Shown here: positions 22,835 through 33,742 of the stretch, one piece after another
How positions within the stretch are numbered: position 1 is the stretch's first letter
How the letters are laid out: every line of letters starts with the position of its first letter
Translations under genes and position numbers: made by a program
From: Strobilurus pachycystidiatus
Taxonomy: Eukaryota; Basidiomycota; Agaricomycetes; Agaricales; Physalacriaceae
Assembly: GCA_019915135.1 (NCBI GenBank)
Contig: JAHLMK010000029.1
Location: 124,001 to 188,000, forward strand
DNA: 64,000 nucleotides
Direction: 5' to 3'
The notes under the pieces: model-generated
Database searches by the model: none
What the model saw: only the letters and a program-made list of their open reading frames with translations
What the model was told of the DNA's origin: nothing

Positions 22835-23160
22835 GAACTCGCCCAAGGATTGCGGCCGCCCTAGACGTGTTGCACTGCCCATTGAATGGGCCCCATTCGG
22901 TGTGAAAGGAAAGAGAGGAACGGACTTAGCGGTCCGAACACATTCATTTTGTGATTGCCAGTTTGATCGCCGCATCTCTCCTTCTGACGCTGTCCCAGCG
23001 CTGTCCCCCTCGTCGCCGACAAGTTGCGACAGCCTTCCATCCCGTGCCGAAGACGTCCTTGGTAGTCCTGCGGCGCTCGTCTCCCAATCGATCAATCCGG
23101 ACGCCTCCAATTCGCTGCGCCTGTTCTTTTTGTGGCGGGGTGTACCACCGTGACGCGGCA
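22835..23160. repeat. Upstream repeat of the F-box duplication, left copy
   Basis: Matches 26010-26300 over most of its length, with shared blocks such as CTAGACGTGTTGCACTGCCC, TTTGTGATTGCCAGTTTGAT and CCGACAAGTTGCGACA. It marks the left edge of a tandem duplication whose units are repeat, F-box gene and MYND-gene 3' end. Both strands have open frames through it, but none is supported. Confidence 0.75.
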
Positions 23161-23692
23161 CCTTTGGGTCGCAGATGCGAAGGATGCGTAACCACTACTC
23201 TTGGAAAGATATATGTTTCTTATGTCTCCAGAATGACGAATCAATTTCTGAGCTTCTGACCGCGAGACAATTTCTTTCATATCTTGATTGAGAAGTTGCC
23301 ACTACGCACCAACGCGCCAAATGCTCTGCGACACACCAAACGCTTAGATGACGGACATAGGTGCCCACTTTCTGAGATACCACGTCCGAATGACCCTTCT
23401 CTCGGGATAGTGCCACCTCGATGTCCCAGCAATCGAGTTAGCAAGAGGAATCCCCCAACATAGCGTTGCTCCGTTGCCATGGGTCGACTTCGTGCCTCGG
23501 ATCCTCACATCGTTTCATCCGTGCAGTAGGGACCCTGAAAAGAACAACAACTGCTGACTAAGCTTGGATCTGCGAGGGCCTCAAAAGCCACAGAATCCCG
23601 GCGGAAGTGTTATCACTGCCCCCCTTTCCCAACTCTCATAGGATCTGCTTCCGCACAAATCTCCAACTCGTCTCCTTCCGCGGCTTAGTAGC
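23161..23692. other. Upstream region of F-box gene 1
   Basis: No gene seen. The last ~150 bp (including the CAAAAGCCACAG block) match the sequence before the second F-box gene, so the promoter was duplicated with the gene. Confidence 0.4.
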
Positions 23693-25267
23693 ATGCCTTC
23701 CAAGCCCCGTCACCACTTCCAACAGGCGAAAAAACAACTCACAGCAATTGTGAAGGGCCGTCATAGGCGTCGCTCCGATGATGACGAGAACTCTGTGCTT
23801 CCCTTCGACGTTATCTGCATATTCATAACGCTTGTATGCGTCAACTCCCAACCACGGGTGTTCAGCAATCGCGAAGGGTATAATCTCCCGCAGCGAAACC
23901 TTGCACTGGTGTGCAAGCTTTGGAAGTATGCACTCGACAGAACAAGGGGGTCCTGGAGCCACATTCGAATTGCACTTGACTGCAAGGGCAGTGTGAAGAA
24001 GTTGCATGGCGAAGTTCGAGCCACCTTCCGACTCGACGAAGAGGACCGTCACAAACCGGATGCACGGGATCTCTCGCGCACCTTCCCTCCGGAGTATCGT
24101 AAGGTTCGCATGGAACTTTGTATCAAAGGCCACACCCACCTTCGGCACATCCGCGACTCTGTCCTGGAATGCATCGCAACGATCTTCAGTACTTCCAGGC
24201 GGTGGAGGACTCTCACCCTCAACCTCACGTGCATGCCTCTATCGGTCATTCGATCATTTCCTTTGAAAGTCCCTGCACTCGAAACCCTCACACTCAATGT
24301 GCCGAGACACCATTCAAGTGATTATCCACGGAATGGCATACTCAGTGGATTGACGGTTCAAGATTCGACGCGCCTCACAGATGTCACCATCAATGTACAA
24401 TGTCCGCTGCGGATAGAACTTTCGTGGAACCACCTCAGATCAGCCGAATACCTCCTAGACATGACCGATCTGAGATTGGAGCAGGGCCAGCTCGACAGCT
24501 TCGCCATTTGGAATATGATCTCAAGCATGAAGGAGAGCCTTACCTCCCTGAAGGTTTACTTTGGCTATAATTCCCAAAGCTCGACGACAGGTCCACTGGC
24601 AGAAGGCTTGGTCTTTCCGAGGCTTAAGCATCTCAGACTTGACCGAGAAGCCTTGGTCTTTTGGAACGCCACCCAGGCGGTGTTGCCTCGATTGTCCGAT
24701 CTTACGTGCAAGAGGATGCGCTCCACAGATGCCATAAAGTCCTTCATTGACACGGCCCATCGGGCACGCTTCCAGCTTAGCATACTGGACTACCAAGTTG
24801 AACCTGCTAGGATCACCTGGTCAGTTCATAGCTTCCGCAACGAGGAAAATGGACTGCGAAACTTTCTCTCAGCGACGGCTCCAGTGTTCAAGTGTCTCTC
24901 TCGAGCACAGAGTAGGCCAGGGCCGGCGGCCTCTTTCACCCTCACGAGTTGCATCCCTTCTCGCCTTGATTTTGCTGTCCTTGTCCTCTTATATCAAACT
25001 GTCATGTCTTTGTTCGGGAAATTCCTCATACCTGACCCCTCAGACTGGCGGGACGAGCTGATGCTGAGGGATGTCATGACACATATTCAGGAAGATACCT
25101 ATTTGCATTTTAACTCACGATATCCGGCAAGAAACGCGTTGTGGAATGTTGCCGTAACGGTGAACATCCCCGAAGGGCGGCTCCAGAGATCAACCGAATC
25201 CAAAATTCAAAGGGCCTACATACAATATGACAGGCGCTTGGAATTCCGGATCAATTATCTCTCCTAA
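23693..25267 (+). CDS. F-box-like protein, copy 1
   Basis: Intronless, 524 residues, from ATG (MPSKPRHHFQQ) to TAA. Residues about 36-90 form an F-box-like region: LPFDVICIFITLV, then LALVCKLWKYALDRTRGSW. The rest has weakly repetitive Leu-rich segments (LETLTLNVPRHHSSDYP, FPRLKHLRLDREALVFW) as in basidiomycete F-box/LRR proteins. Such proteins usually present substrates to SCF ubiquitin ligases; the substrate is unknown. The paralogue at 27612-29192 aligns along the full length (ALETLTLNVPRHHSSDYPRNG against ALESLILDVRKAHSSDYPQNG), so this is a tandem duplicate with substantial divergence. Confidence 0.85.
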   Translation: MPSKPRHHFQQAKKQLTAIVKGRHRRRSDDDENSVLPFDVICIFITLVCVNSQPRVFSNREGYNLPQRNLALVCKLWKYALDRTRGSWSHIRIALDCKGSVKKLHGEVRATFRLDEEDRHKPDARDLSRTFPPEYRKVRMELCIKGHTHLRHIRDSVLECIATIFSTSRRWRTLTLNLTCMPLSVIRSFPLKVPALETLTLNVPRHHSSDYPRNGILSGLTVQDSTRLTDVTINVQCPLRIELSWNHLRSAEYLLDMTDLRLEQGQLDSFAIWNMISSMKESLTSLKVYFGYNSQSSTTGPLAEGLVFPRLKHLRLDREALVFWNATQAVLPRLSDLTCKRMRSTDAIKSFIDTAHRARFQLSILDYQVEPARITWSVHSFRNEENGLRNFLSATAPVFKCLSRAQSRPGPAASFTLTSCIPSRLDFAVLVLLYQTVMSLFGKFLIPDPSDWRDELMLRDVMTHIQEDTYLHFNSRYPARNALWNVAVTVNIPEGRLQRSTESKIQRAYIQYDRRLEFRINYLS

Positions 25268-25552
25268 CCTTACGTCCCTCTGTCCTCCACTACTCGTTCC
25301 ATAGCCATGTACATAGCACGCCGTGGCCCATACCCTGTATCATATCAATTGCCATATGCACGTTTGTTCAGTTTGAGGTAACGGACTGACGACCAGCATC
25401 CGAGTACGAGTAACACTTCGATGGCAAATCAATTGGGCTACAATATATAAGTATTGGCCACAAAGTTGATACATGTACGGTCAGAGCGAGTCGGAGCAGC
25501 GAGTGACCGAGAACGTAGATGCAACGATAGAAAAAAGGAGTACACAATCTTT
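25268..25552. other. 3' flank of F-box gene 1
   Basis: Similar to 29193-29483 (shared TGTATCATATC and GGCTAC.ATATATAAGTATTGGCC blocks), so it is part of the duplicated unit. No gene seen. Confidence 0.4.
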
Positions 25553-25945
25553 TCAAGACGCGAGGCGCGCTGGGTGACGTGTCCAATGGTCACGGACCAC
25601 GTCGCGATACAACACAACACATCCCTTCTGCGCAACCTGCTCAGCAGCAACCCCATCTATCGACGGACGCCACAACGGCACCGCCCATTCTACGATGAGG
25701 TCACTACAGGACCCGTCCTCCCCAAACTCCGTCACCGGAATAGCAACAATTGCGACGCGTAGTCGAATATGAATCCGAAGTCGCGTCTGGGTGCTCAGCG
25801 AGGTATTGCCAGGAGCGGCTGTAGCTTGATGGATTCTTCATGAAGGGTTGTGCATTGATACCGGCCTGCGCCGTGAAAGTAAGATGACCGGAGACAAAGT
25901 CTGAATGTAAAGACAACATACGCGAGGCCGTCAATTCGCGATTTA
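25553..25945 (-). pseudogene. Truncated copy of the MYND gene 3' end
   Basis: Minus strand. It matches the last exon of the MYND gene at 29484-30071: EDGPCSDLIVEWAVPLWRP appears here as EDGSCSDLIVEWAVPLWRP. This copy lacks about 60 bp between EESIKL and QPLL, carries at least one frameshift, and stops before the MYND finger. The break falls at about 25945-26010, where the next duplication unit starts. It is therefore a gene fragment left by the tandem duplication. Confidence 0.8.
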
Positions 25946-26009
25946 CGATGGCGACCGACGCTAACGTTCGAGACTGGTCGGTAGTAGATGTAGGACGCTG
26001 ACTCACCCG

Positions 26010-26300
26010 AATTTTGTGGCCGCGCTAGACGTGTTGCACTGCCCATTGGGTGTGAAATGAACGGACATAATGGTCCGAACCGTGAATTTTGTGATTGCCA
26101 GTTTGATCGCCGCATCTCTACTATCCCTCTCGCGCCGACAAGTTGCGACAACTCTCCATCCTGTGCCGAAAACGTCCTTAGTAGTCTTGCGGCGCCCTCC
26201 GATCCATTGAACGCGGATGACTCGGGCGCCTCCGGTCCGGTGAACATTCTTTTCTGTGGCGGGGTGCAGCTGCTGACCGACTCCGCAGGCCGCCGCAGAT
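26010..26300. repeat. Upstream repeat of the F-box duplication, right copy
   Basis: Second copy of 22835-23160. It directly follows the truncated MYND fragment and so marks the junction of the tandem duplication. Confidence 0.75.
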
Positions 26301-27611
26301 CCACGAATGAACATACCCACCCAATACCAATATCCGCCTCTATAGGCGTCGAGAGTGACTCTATCAACGGAGGACAATACATGCTGTCCTGCTGGTGGCT
26401 ACGCGCACTCGTGCACCTCGATCTGTGCCCGGATTATTGAATAGGCGTAGGAGAGCAGTCAGATCAGGGTGCGTCGCCTTCTCTTCCAGCCTTCGCACAT
26501 CCTCAACCGCCGCTCTTATAGCGTTTGTCGTCGTTGAATCGTGCTCGACTATGAACAGAAACTAAAGGGTGGCGCCAGGAAGTCTCGCGGCCCAGGTGCT
26601 TACCATAATCTGTCTCTGCCACCCCCAGGTGCGATTGCTCATACAAGGACGACGACAGCCGAGCAAAGCAGGACGACTCACTGACTTTGTGCTACTGCAA
26701 AGCGTGGTATTCCAGAGCTTCACGATGACGACGAAGGGAGACGCGGACCTAGTGGCTGGTAGGGCAGAAAACGTGTCTCCCCGTCCATGGCCACGACGTA
26801 CAAGGTGTCTGTGGAGGATGTGCGCGGCATGAGCGTGGAGCAAGGTACATAACATGGGCACTCAGCCCGTAACTCATCTGACGATGCCCAGGCCGCACCT
26901 ATATCCAAGAGCACACAGATTACATACGACGGACGCCTTCCTCCCCGAACCCCTCCGGCGTAATCACCAACCCGCACGTCATTTCAGGTACGCAGCCTCC
27001 CTTCTCCCCGTCAAAGCGTGGATCTTGCCCGCCGTCTCCTGGGATGAGAGGATAAGTATCGCATGCGTTAACTTTTCTGTCTGTCTTCGCTAATTTCCCC
27101 GAGTGTATGCTGTTCTCTTGTCGCCAAGAATTCGTTCTTCTTCTTCGCTTATCTTTTCTCGGAAAGGTTGGCCGTCTGGATAAGAGAGTCCTTGCTCGTA
27201 GGACTCTTTGTACCCACAGCGTCATCGTGCTTTTGCCAATGATCACGTCTTTTGTATAGGTTGTCAGTTCCGATTGCCACAATTGTGTTGCCGAGTGTTT
27301 GCGATTTTGGTGAATGTGCATCCGCAGTTGGGCGGCGCAAGTTTCTCTCTCCCTCTCTTTTGCAGCTCAATGAAAATATCCCAACCATCAAACAATCTCC
27401 TTCCGTTGCCATGTGGGCTTCGTGACCAAGATGGTCGCGACATGGCCTGATCCGTGCCTCCTTGATCAGCAGAGACTCAATGAAGAACAATAATCAATGA
27501 TCGATCTAGATCTCTTAAGAGGTTTAAAAGCCACAGGATTGCCATCCCACACTCACATTCCTTCTTCTTTAGCAAGCATCGCCAACTCGTTCAATTTCCC
27601 ACCCTATTATC
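26301..27611. other. Long intergenic stretch before F-box gene 2
   Basis: About 1 kb longer than the matching interval before F-box gene 1. Minus-strand open pieces at 26977-26562 show no domain and lack a supported exon structure. A 21-bp block (GCCGTCTCCTGGGATGAGAGG) near 27030 recurs near 36045. The last 120 bp match the promoter of F-box gene 1. Confidence 0.4.
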
Positions 27612-29192
27612 ATGCCTTTCAGACCCCGTCACCGCCTCTATTCCACTAGGGAACGTCTGAAAGCATTGTTTCCAAAGGGCCTACGCTATCGTCAGCGCCC
27701 TTATGACGAGTTAAAACCTACGCTTCCGCTCGATCTTCTCCCCATCATCCTGACAATTGTCTGCAACGAATCCGAACCACGGATATTCGAGAACCACTCC
27801 CAGAAAAACCCTACGCAATATCAGCTTGCACAGGTGTGCAGGTGCTGGAGGGAGATACTGTACGGAACAAAGGCGTGCTGGACCCGCTTTTCCATCCGGC
27901 TAGACTGTGGAAAGAGCCTTGGAGCCGTGCAAGAGAGGTTCCATAGGGCGTTGAAGGCACTGCGACTCGACCAGAGGAACCAAGAGTCGATCAATCCCAA
28001 TCTGTGGATTGAGATCATCATCAAAAACCATCCACACTGGTATCAAGATATACCTTTCGGATCCGTTCAGGATTGCCTTCAAATCATCTTCGGCAGTTCT
28101 AAATTTTGGAGGACGCTAAGAGTCATTCTCGAGAACGTTCCACTATATTGGATTCGACCATTCAAATTGGATGTTCCTGCACTCGAATCCCTAATACTCG
28201 ATGTGCGGAAGGCCCATTCAAGTGATTATCCACAGAATGGCGTAGTCAGTGACTTGACATTTCACAACTCAAGACGCCTCAGGGAGGTCATCATTGACGT
28301 AGCATGCCCGCTGAAGATACGTCTTCCATCGCAGGATCGCGTCCGATTGGCCAATTACCTCTTGGACATGAGGGGGCGGCGCGGTCAGAGGGAGCTTGAC
28401 AGTCCTGTCCTTTGGGAGATATTCTCAGAGATGAGACAGAGTCTTACCGGGCTGAGGGTCTACCTCTCCGATTGTTTACAAGATTCACCGACAACTTTAG
28501 AGACGCAAGACCTGAGCTTCCCGAGGCTCAAGACGCTCGACCTTGACACGGAAGGGCTGCGTTTTTGGAATGTTTCCGGGTCATCGTCATCTCTTCCCCA
28601 ATTATCCGATCTTGTATTCAAAAGCATGGATTCTACAGAGGCTATGAACTTCTTTTTCGACCGCACGGTGCTCGGTCGCTACAACTTCCAGCTTAGCCTT
28701 CTGGATTACCATGTTCGGGCCGCTAGGCCCCCTCAGTCCCCATATGAGCACATTCAAAGGGAAAATGAACTGCGAAGCCTTCTTTCTGCAACGGCTCCAG
28801 TGTTCAAAGTCTTGTCTCGAGCACGATATTCCAAGCCTGCAGCCTCATTGACGCTCCATCAGTATTACCTCCCTTTCCGCAAGGTTAAAATCGATTTGGC
28901 TGTGCTCGTCATCTTATACCAGACTGTCGCGTCACTCTCTGGGCACTTCTTCTCACCGGAAAGCTCCAGGCGAGGCTTTTCTCACGTGTGGGATATGCGG
29001 AGGATGTTGGAGCGGATGCAGGATTGGAAGTTGTTTAGCTTCTCTTCATCGTATGACAGAGAGGATCTGCCGAGGGTCATGTTAACGATAAAGATTTCCG
29101 ATCAGCGGCTCCAGAAAGCAACCGAAGGTACTATTTGGAGAGTTTGCCAGCAACAGGGCAGGCGCTTGGAATTTCGAGTTGAGCACTCCTAG
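27612..29192 (+). CDS. F-box-like protein, copy 2
   Basis: Intronless, 526 residues, ATG (MPFRPRHRLY) to TAG. The F-box-like segment is LPLDLLPIILTIV followed by QLAQVCRCWREILYGTKACW. The Leu-rich remainder aligns throughout with the copy at 23693-25267, including the C-terminal block (ATEGTIWRVCQQQGRRLEFRV against STESKIQRAYIQYDRRLEFRI). It probably acts as an adaptor of an SCF-type ubiquitin ligase, by family knowledge. It lies convergent with the MYND gene, 291 bp apart. Confidence 0.85.
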   Translation: MPFRPRHRLYSTRERLKALFPKGLRYRQRPYDELKPTLPLDLLPIILTIVCNESEPRIFENHSQKNPTQYQLAQVCRCWREILYGTKACWTRFSIRLDCGKSLGAVQERFHRALKALRLDQRNQESINPNLWIEIIIKNHPHWYQDIPFGSVQDCLQIIFGSSKFWRTLRVILENVPLYWIRPFKLDVPALESLILDVRKAHSSDYPQNGVVSDLTFHNSRRLREVIIDVACPLKIRLPSQDRVRLANYLLDMRGRRGQRELDSPVLWEIFSEMRQSLTGLRVYLSDCLQDSPTTLETQDLSFPRLKTLDLDTEGLRFWNVSGSSSSLPQLSDLVFKSMDSTEAMNFFFDRTVLGRYNFQLSLLDYHVRAARPPQSPYEHIQRENELRSLLSATAPVFKVLSRARYSKPAASLTLHQYYLPFRKVKIDLAVLVILYQTVASLSGHFFSPESSRRGFSHVWDMRRMLERMQDWKLFSFSSSYDREDLPRVMLTIKISDQRLQKATEGTIWRVCQQQGRRLEFRVEHS

Positions 29193-29483
29193 ATTTACGT
29201 TGACGTATTCTTGCAGCCAATCCGTACGTAGCCGTGTACAAGACATGTCATAGCCTATGTCCTGTATCATATCCATTTCCAGTGACAATTCACTCATATG
29301 CATGTTTGTCGAGTTCGAGATGGCGGACTTACCCCAGTGGGTGACACTTCGATCGCAAGTCAACTGGGCTACGATATATAAGTATTGGCCTCGGAGTCGA
29401 TACACGTACGGTATGAGCGAGTCGAAACAGCGGGTGACCAAGATCGCAGAAGCCACGACAGAGAAAAGGGGTCCACGATATTT
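29193..29483. other. 3' flank shared by the F-box units
   Basis: Matches 25268-25552. It holds the converging 3' ends of F-box gene 2 and the MYND gene. No further gene seen. Confidence 0.4.
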
Positions 29484-31581
29484 TCAAGACGCCAGGCGCG
29501 CTGGCTGCCGTACCCAATGGTCACGGACTGCGTCGCGATCCAACACAGCCCATCCCTTCTGCGCAACCTGTTCAGCGACCCCATTAAACACCGGACGCCA
29601 CAACGGCACTGCCCATTCCACAATGAGATCGCTACAAGGCCCGTCCTCTTCCAACTCCGTCACCGGAACGGCAACAATCCTCCTAGGGAGCGACGCGTAA
29701 TCGAATATGAACCCGACGTCGTCTTCCGAGCCGTCCGGGTGATCAGCGAGGTATTGGTCCAGGAGCGGCTGTAGATCACCAGAGAAACGTCCTTTGGTCA
29801 TTTCGTACTGGAAGAAGGCGACACAGAAGTTGAGTTTGATGGATTCTTCGTGGAGGGTCGTGCATCGATAACGGCCTGCGCCGCGAGAGTAAGATGACCG
29901 GACAGAATCTGACTGTGAAGACAACATACGCGAAGCCGTGAGTTTTCGCTGTTCTGCCATTCTCAGACAAGCGCTCTTGTGATCAGACCAGTCCGCTTTC
30001 TGGCATTCCCTAGAACAGTAGGCGCGTTGTCTGCATGCACTGCACTCCTTAACAGCGCCAAGTTTCTGACACTAGAGTTTGGGTCAGTTTGTATTGACGA
30101 AGGCGATCAACGTTGGAGCGAACCTCATTTCGGTCGCACTTCTCGAACTCCTGTCGATTCCCAGGATATCTCGACGTGAACGGCGCAAAGGCATGTAGCT
30201 CGGTGATCAGACGCGCCCAGGCTACCCGGATTACCTCGTTATTCGGTGCGAAGGCATGTCCGCGCTCAGTGCGGCGCACGACAAAGTCACGGACACGGCG
30301 AAATACGGATGGATGGACCAGATAGAGCGACACCGTGTCCAAAATTGAAACAACGGTCTTGATAACGATCTTCGCAAACTCGACCGCCAAGTCGTCAATA
30401 TATAGGTCGACCATAACAAGACATCGCAGGAGATGGAGGTCGAGACTCCGGCACAAGCATCTGTCTCCCTCGTCGAACGAGGCGAGGATATATGAAAGCG
30501 CGGAGTCCAACACCTGATTGACAGTGGTGATTTTGAGCGCGATGCCTGGAGCAAGCACTGCACGTATCACCCGTAGCGCCCAGTGCATGCCCCCAAGCTC
30601 GAGGGTGGAGGCCTTGAACTGCGGCCATACGCCGCCCATGACCCGCAGATAGTCGAACCAGCAAGCAGGCACTACACCTGCACCCGGAGCGGAAGTAGAC
30701 GTTGACTGCAGCGTCTCCAACCACAGTGTCAGGCTCGGTTCCAGCTGCTCCAGATACAGCGCGACGGTGGGCTCGAAGCTCGGATCGAACCCGGCTAGGC
30801 CCTGATGAAATTCTGCGCGGGTCGCAGAGGTCATAGCTTCCCATAACGGCCGGACTAGAAGGGGAATGGAACAAAAGACGTCCGCGTCAATGTTTGGCTC
30901 CATGACTAGCCTCGTCCAGGCGCGAACGCCCTTCCCGATGATATTAGAGGTCAACGTGCGAGCGAGAAGGGTGCTGGAGGCCAGAGATTGCACCCCCTTG
31001 GTAAAGCGCTGCTCCAGATCAATTCGATTCAATGCGAAATAGCACGTTATGAAAGCAAAGCAGCAGTTGGAGAAGCGCATGACCATGTTCGGGTTCAGAA
31101 AAACGCTGCGAGGCGGCGAGTCCGTCGTATAGACTAGGAATCCATGCAACCAGTGGATTGCTTCGTCCCAGATATCTGTGAAGCCCAGTAAAAATGTCTG
31201 GGTCTCCTGCGTCGACTTGCCGGAGGAGGGCTCATGGTACTGGCAAAGCATGCGCCCTAGTTGCAATATACTTGAGCACTGCATGTCAGTGACGTCGCTT
31301 AGAAGGTCCACATCTCGGTTCAGCCAATGTGAGCAGACGTCGAAAAATGTGGGAATGTGGGATGGATCTGCCACCGCGTAATGCTTCGTCACGCGTAAAG
31401 CATCGAGAGCGCGTGGGACGTCGTTCGACATAGCTAGAGTCTGCACTGTATGCATCAGCTACACTATCGATGTACCCAGTAGCAGCAATTTGTGTACCTG
31501 CAGCTCGTCCTCAGACATTGCTGTGAGCTTGGCCATCACCTCCGGCGGGACGCGGGGATCAGTGATATTTAGGTCCTGCAT
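29484..31581 (-). CDS. MYND zinc-finger protein
   Basis: Three exons on the minus strand: 31581-31498, 31440-30124 and 30071-29484, giving 662 residues. Intron 1 (31441-31497) is 57 nt and carries an in-frame stop. Intron 2 (30072-30123) has a GTTCGC donor, CTGAC branch site and CTCTAG acceptor. Splicing it assembles a complete MYND finger, CDRNECQKLGAVKECSAC then YCSRECQKADWSDHKSAC; the unspliced frame hits a stop and loses it. The start is the first in-frame ATG (MQDLNITDPRVPP); the longer frame begins with GTG. About 440 helical residues precede the finger and about 160 follow (EWAVPLWRP). This layout is common among Agaricomycete MYND genes of unknown role. Its 3' end is duplicated at 25553-25945. 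Confidence 0.82.
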
Positions 31582-32552
31582 TCCTCCTACAAGTCTGGCA
31601 AGGGTGCCGGTGCGCGGAGAGAACGGTCTTGCTATGGAAGGTAGGGGGAATGATGAGCAGGCTGGTAGACACCTCCCAATGTTCGACCGTACCGTAGGCA
31701 CAGGAATGTCCGCTTGGATGGATTTTTCGGCGCCTTTGCCCGAGAGAGGATGGCTTCTGAGTAGGAAACAGAAATATAATGTTCTTGGATCGTAGGAGAT
31801 TAAGCAGTCGCGGAGGCGTAGAAGCTAGAGCGAGACAGTGGCGGCAAGAAGGAAAAATTCGATTGCATGATTAGTTTCGGCCGACATGCTCGATCGATCC
31901 AACCGACGCCGTTTCAGTATAACCTCAGCCTGGAAAGGCGCCATTCATAGGTGTAGGGCTGGTGAGTCGTAAGCGCTTAAGCGCGCACCGGTCCTCATGA
32001 TAAAGGCTGAGGACGTGGAATGCTGACAAGAGACGTAATTACTAGCAGGGATTTGACAGCAGTCATCGCGTGGCAGGTACGGCAAGCAATGCCGAGCCGC
32101 ATATGGACGATGGCACTGCCACATACACGTTCTATCTGACGTCGACGCTGGTGGACCGGAAAACTGCCTTGGAGGCGCCACCGGACCTAACCGTGGTCAC
32201 TACAACATCTACTGTAAGCCTTTCATATGCGCATGCATCTTGTTTCCATCTCATCTTTCCTGCAGTACCATTACCCCATGTGGGGCTATCTCCTCCTCGT
32301 TATTCGGGACCGTAGGACCTTGACACGTTTTGTTTCCCTTTCGTCTCTGCGCGATTCCCGTCTGCGATACTCGTTCCATGTCATATCTCTTTCTGTCGTA
32401 TACATGAGCGCTGCTAAGTATCAGCAAGTCGGCCGGGGTAGAATCCCTCCCATGCTCGGTTGGGGATTTCTGGATTCGGGCAGCATGGGATAGAGACTCA
32501 TCAAGTTCAAAAACAAATACACATACAAATACAAAGGTACATTTACTTACAA
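31582..32552. other. Intergenic region with a possible small spliced gene
   Basis: A plus-strand reading from ATG at about 32103 (MDDGTATYTFYLTSTLVD) could splice at GTAAGCC near 32214 to the acceptor TTTCCTGCAG near 32265. It would continue YHYPMWGYLLLVIRDRRT to a stop near 32493. The splice sites are good but no domain or paralogue supports it. Otherwise nothing is seen. Confidence 0.3.
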
Positions 32553-33668
32553 TTACTTGTCCGTAGGTCTGAATGCGTACTTCGTAGTATCTGCACTCCA
32601 GTCCTTCGCTATAAGGTTTCCCGTGACCCTTCTTGAGTCCTCCTTGTATTTCTCCTTGTTCATCTTCCTCGTGTACTCCTCTTTCTTCTTGGCCTTCTTC
32701 AACTCCTCTTTCTCCTTCTCCTTGTTCATCCTCCTTGTGTCCTCCTCCTTTTTCTTGGCCTTCCTCAACTCCTCTTTCTCCTTCTCCTTGTTCATCTTCC
32801 TCATGTACCTCTCGTGCTGGCTATCAGGCTCAGATTGGTGCGCGAGGTACGAAGGGCATGTAGCGTTGTTGGCGCAACATTTCACTTGCACATATTCCAC
32901 GCCCTTTTTCTCGCGTTTCCAGCAGCCGAAGTATGTGCATCTGTACGTTCCGCGGCACTCTGCGCAGTCGACCTGCTCTTGCTTGCGCCGGGCCTCCTCA
33001 TTCTTGCGCCGGGCCTCCTCATGCTTGCGCATATGCTCCCTGTGTGGTGTCGTGGCTTCGTGGTCCAGGTACCCAGAGCAACTTCTATGGCAACCTTCAG
33101 TGTGGCTGAGCCATGGATAGCGTGTAGTAGTAGTAGCGTCGTGGCCTGGGCAATGATATGGTATCTGGCAGTGAGGACACCTGACCTCTCTCGGACCGCG
33201 TGTGGCGCGAGCAGAAAGCCTGGCCTGTCGATCTCTGGCTGCAGCCCCGCGTCGATCCGCGTGGCTGGAGCTTTCTGCATGGTCATGATCTCCGTTACCA
33301 TAGCTGCTCCTCGACGATTCGGAAGGGTGTGGCTGGCCAGTCAATGGCTGATTCATGTGGCTGGAGCCCTCAGGATGGTACCGGACTTCATGAGATCTGT
33401 GCCTTCCATGACCATAGCTGCTCCTCGACGACTGTGGCTGGCCAGTCGATGGATTCCCTCCCGGGTCGGCATGCTTGTCGTGAAAGGGGTTATCGGGATT
33501 ATCATGACCATAGGATGGCGTTTGTGCTCCCGAAGAGCTCCCCCCTTCAAATAGGTTCATTTGGTCAAAGGCGTAGCACACATCGTCGCGCGCGGTGTCC
33601 GCAGCCCTCGCAGTCACCCACTCGTCGGTGCTGCTCGAACGGTCTTTCTTGCTTCGAAAAGATGACAT
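32553..33668 (-). CDS. Protein with two Cys/His modules, copy 1
   Basis: Single exon, 371 residues from ATG at 33668 (MSSFRSKKDRSS). An upstream in-frame ATG at 33728 lies only 7 bp from the TATA box, so the inner ATG is chosen; the paralogue at 55745-56620 starts at the matching place. The order is a conserved head with DDVCYAFDQMNLFE, a long Ser/His/Gly-rich region, then two Cys/His modules. These are CPHCQIPYHCPGH..GCHRSCSGYLDHE..PH and CAECRGTYRCTYFGC..CCANNATCPSYLAHQ..QH. A Lys/Glu-rich tail of three near-repeats (RRMNKEKEKEELKKAKKKEE) looks like a coiled coil. The pattern suggests zinc binding. I do not recognise the family. It lies divergent from a dead J-domain gene, as its paralogue lies divergent from the intact one. 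Confidence 0.8.
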   Translation of the reverse strand: MSSFRSKKDRSSSTDEWVTARAADTARDDVCYAFDQMNLFEGGSSSGAQTPSYGHDNPDNPFHDKHADPGGNPSTGQPQSSRSSYGHGRHRSHEVRYHPEGSSHMNQPLTGQPHPSESSRSSYGNGDHDHAESSSHADRRGAAARDRQARLSARATRGPREVRCPHCQIPYHCPGHDATTTTRYPWLSHTEGCHRSCSGYLDHEATTPHREHMRKHEEARRKNEEARRKQEQVDCAECRGTYRCTYFGCWKREKKGVEYVQVKCCANNATCPSYLAHQSEPDSQHERYMRKMNKEKEKEELRKAKKKEEDTRRMNKEKEKEELKKAKKKEEYTRKMNKEKYKEDSRRVTGNLIAKDWSADTTKYAFRPTDK

Positions 33669-33734
33669 TGATGAGATGAGGGTGCAGAGGGGGAAAAGAT
33701 GGGTGGTGAACAATAACCAACGACTCATCGCCCC

Positions 33735-33742
33735 AATTTATA
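33735..33742 (-). promoter_or_regulatory. TATA box of the Cys/His-module gene, copy 1
   Basis: Minus strand TATAAATT followed by GGGGCG, 67 bp before the chosen ATG at 33668. The 5' untranslated sequence (CGTTGG.TATTGTTCACCACC) is conserved with the copy at 56704-56711. Confidence 0.7.

Noticed and set aside
22763..23195. Minus-strand frames with TKDVFGTGW shared with 26003-26377
   Set aside because: Two frames are equally open and both reflect the duplicated DNA repeat; no start or exon structure supports a gene.
33669..33728. Upstream ATG of the Cys/His gene at 32553-33668
   Set aside because: It lies 7 bp from the TATA box, too close to be in the mRNA, and the paralogue has no ATG there.
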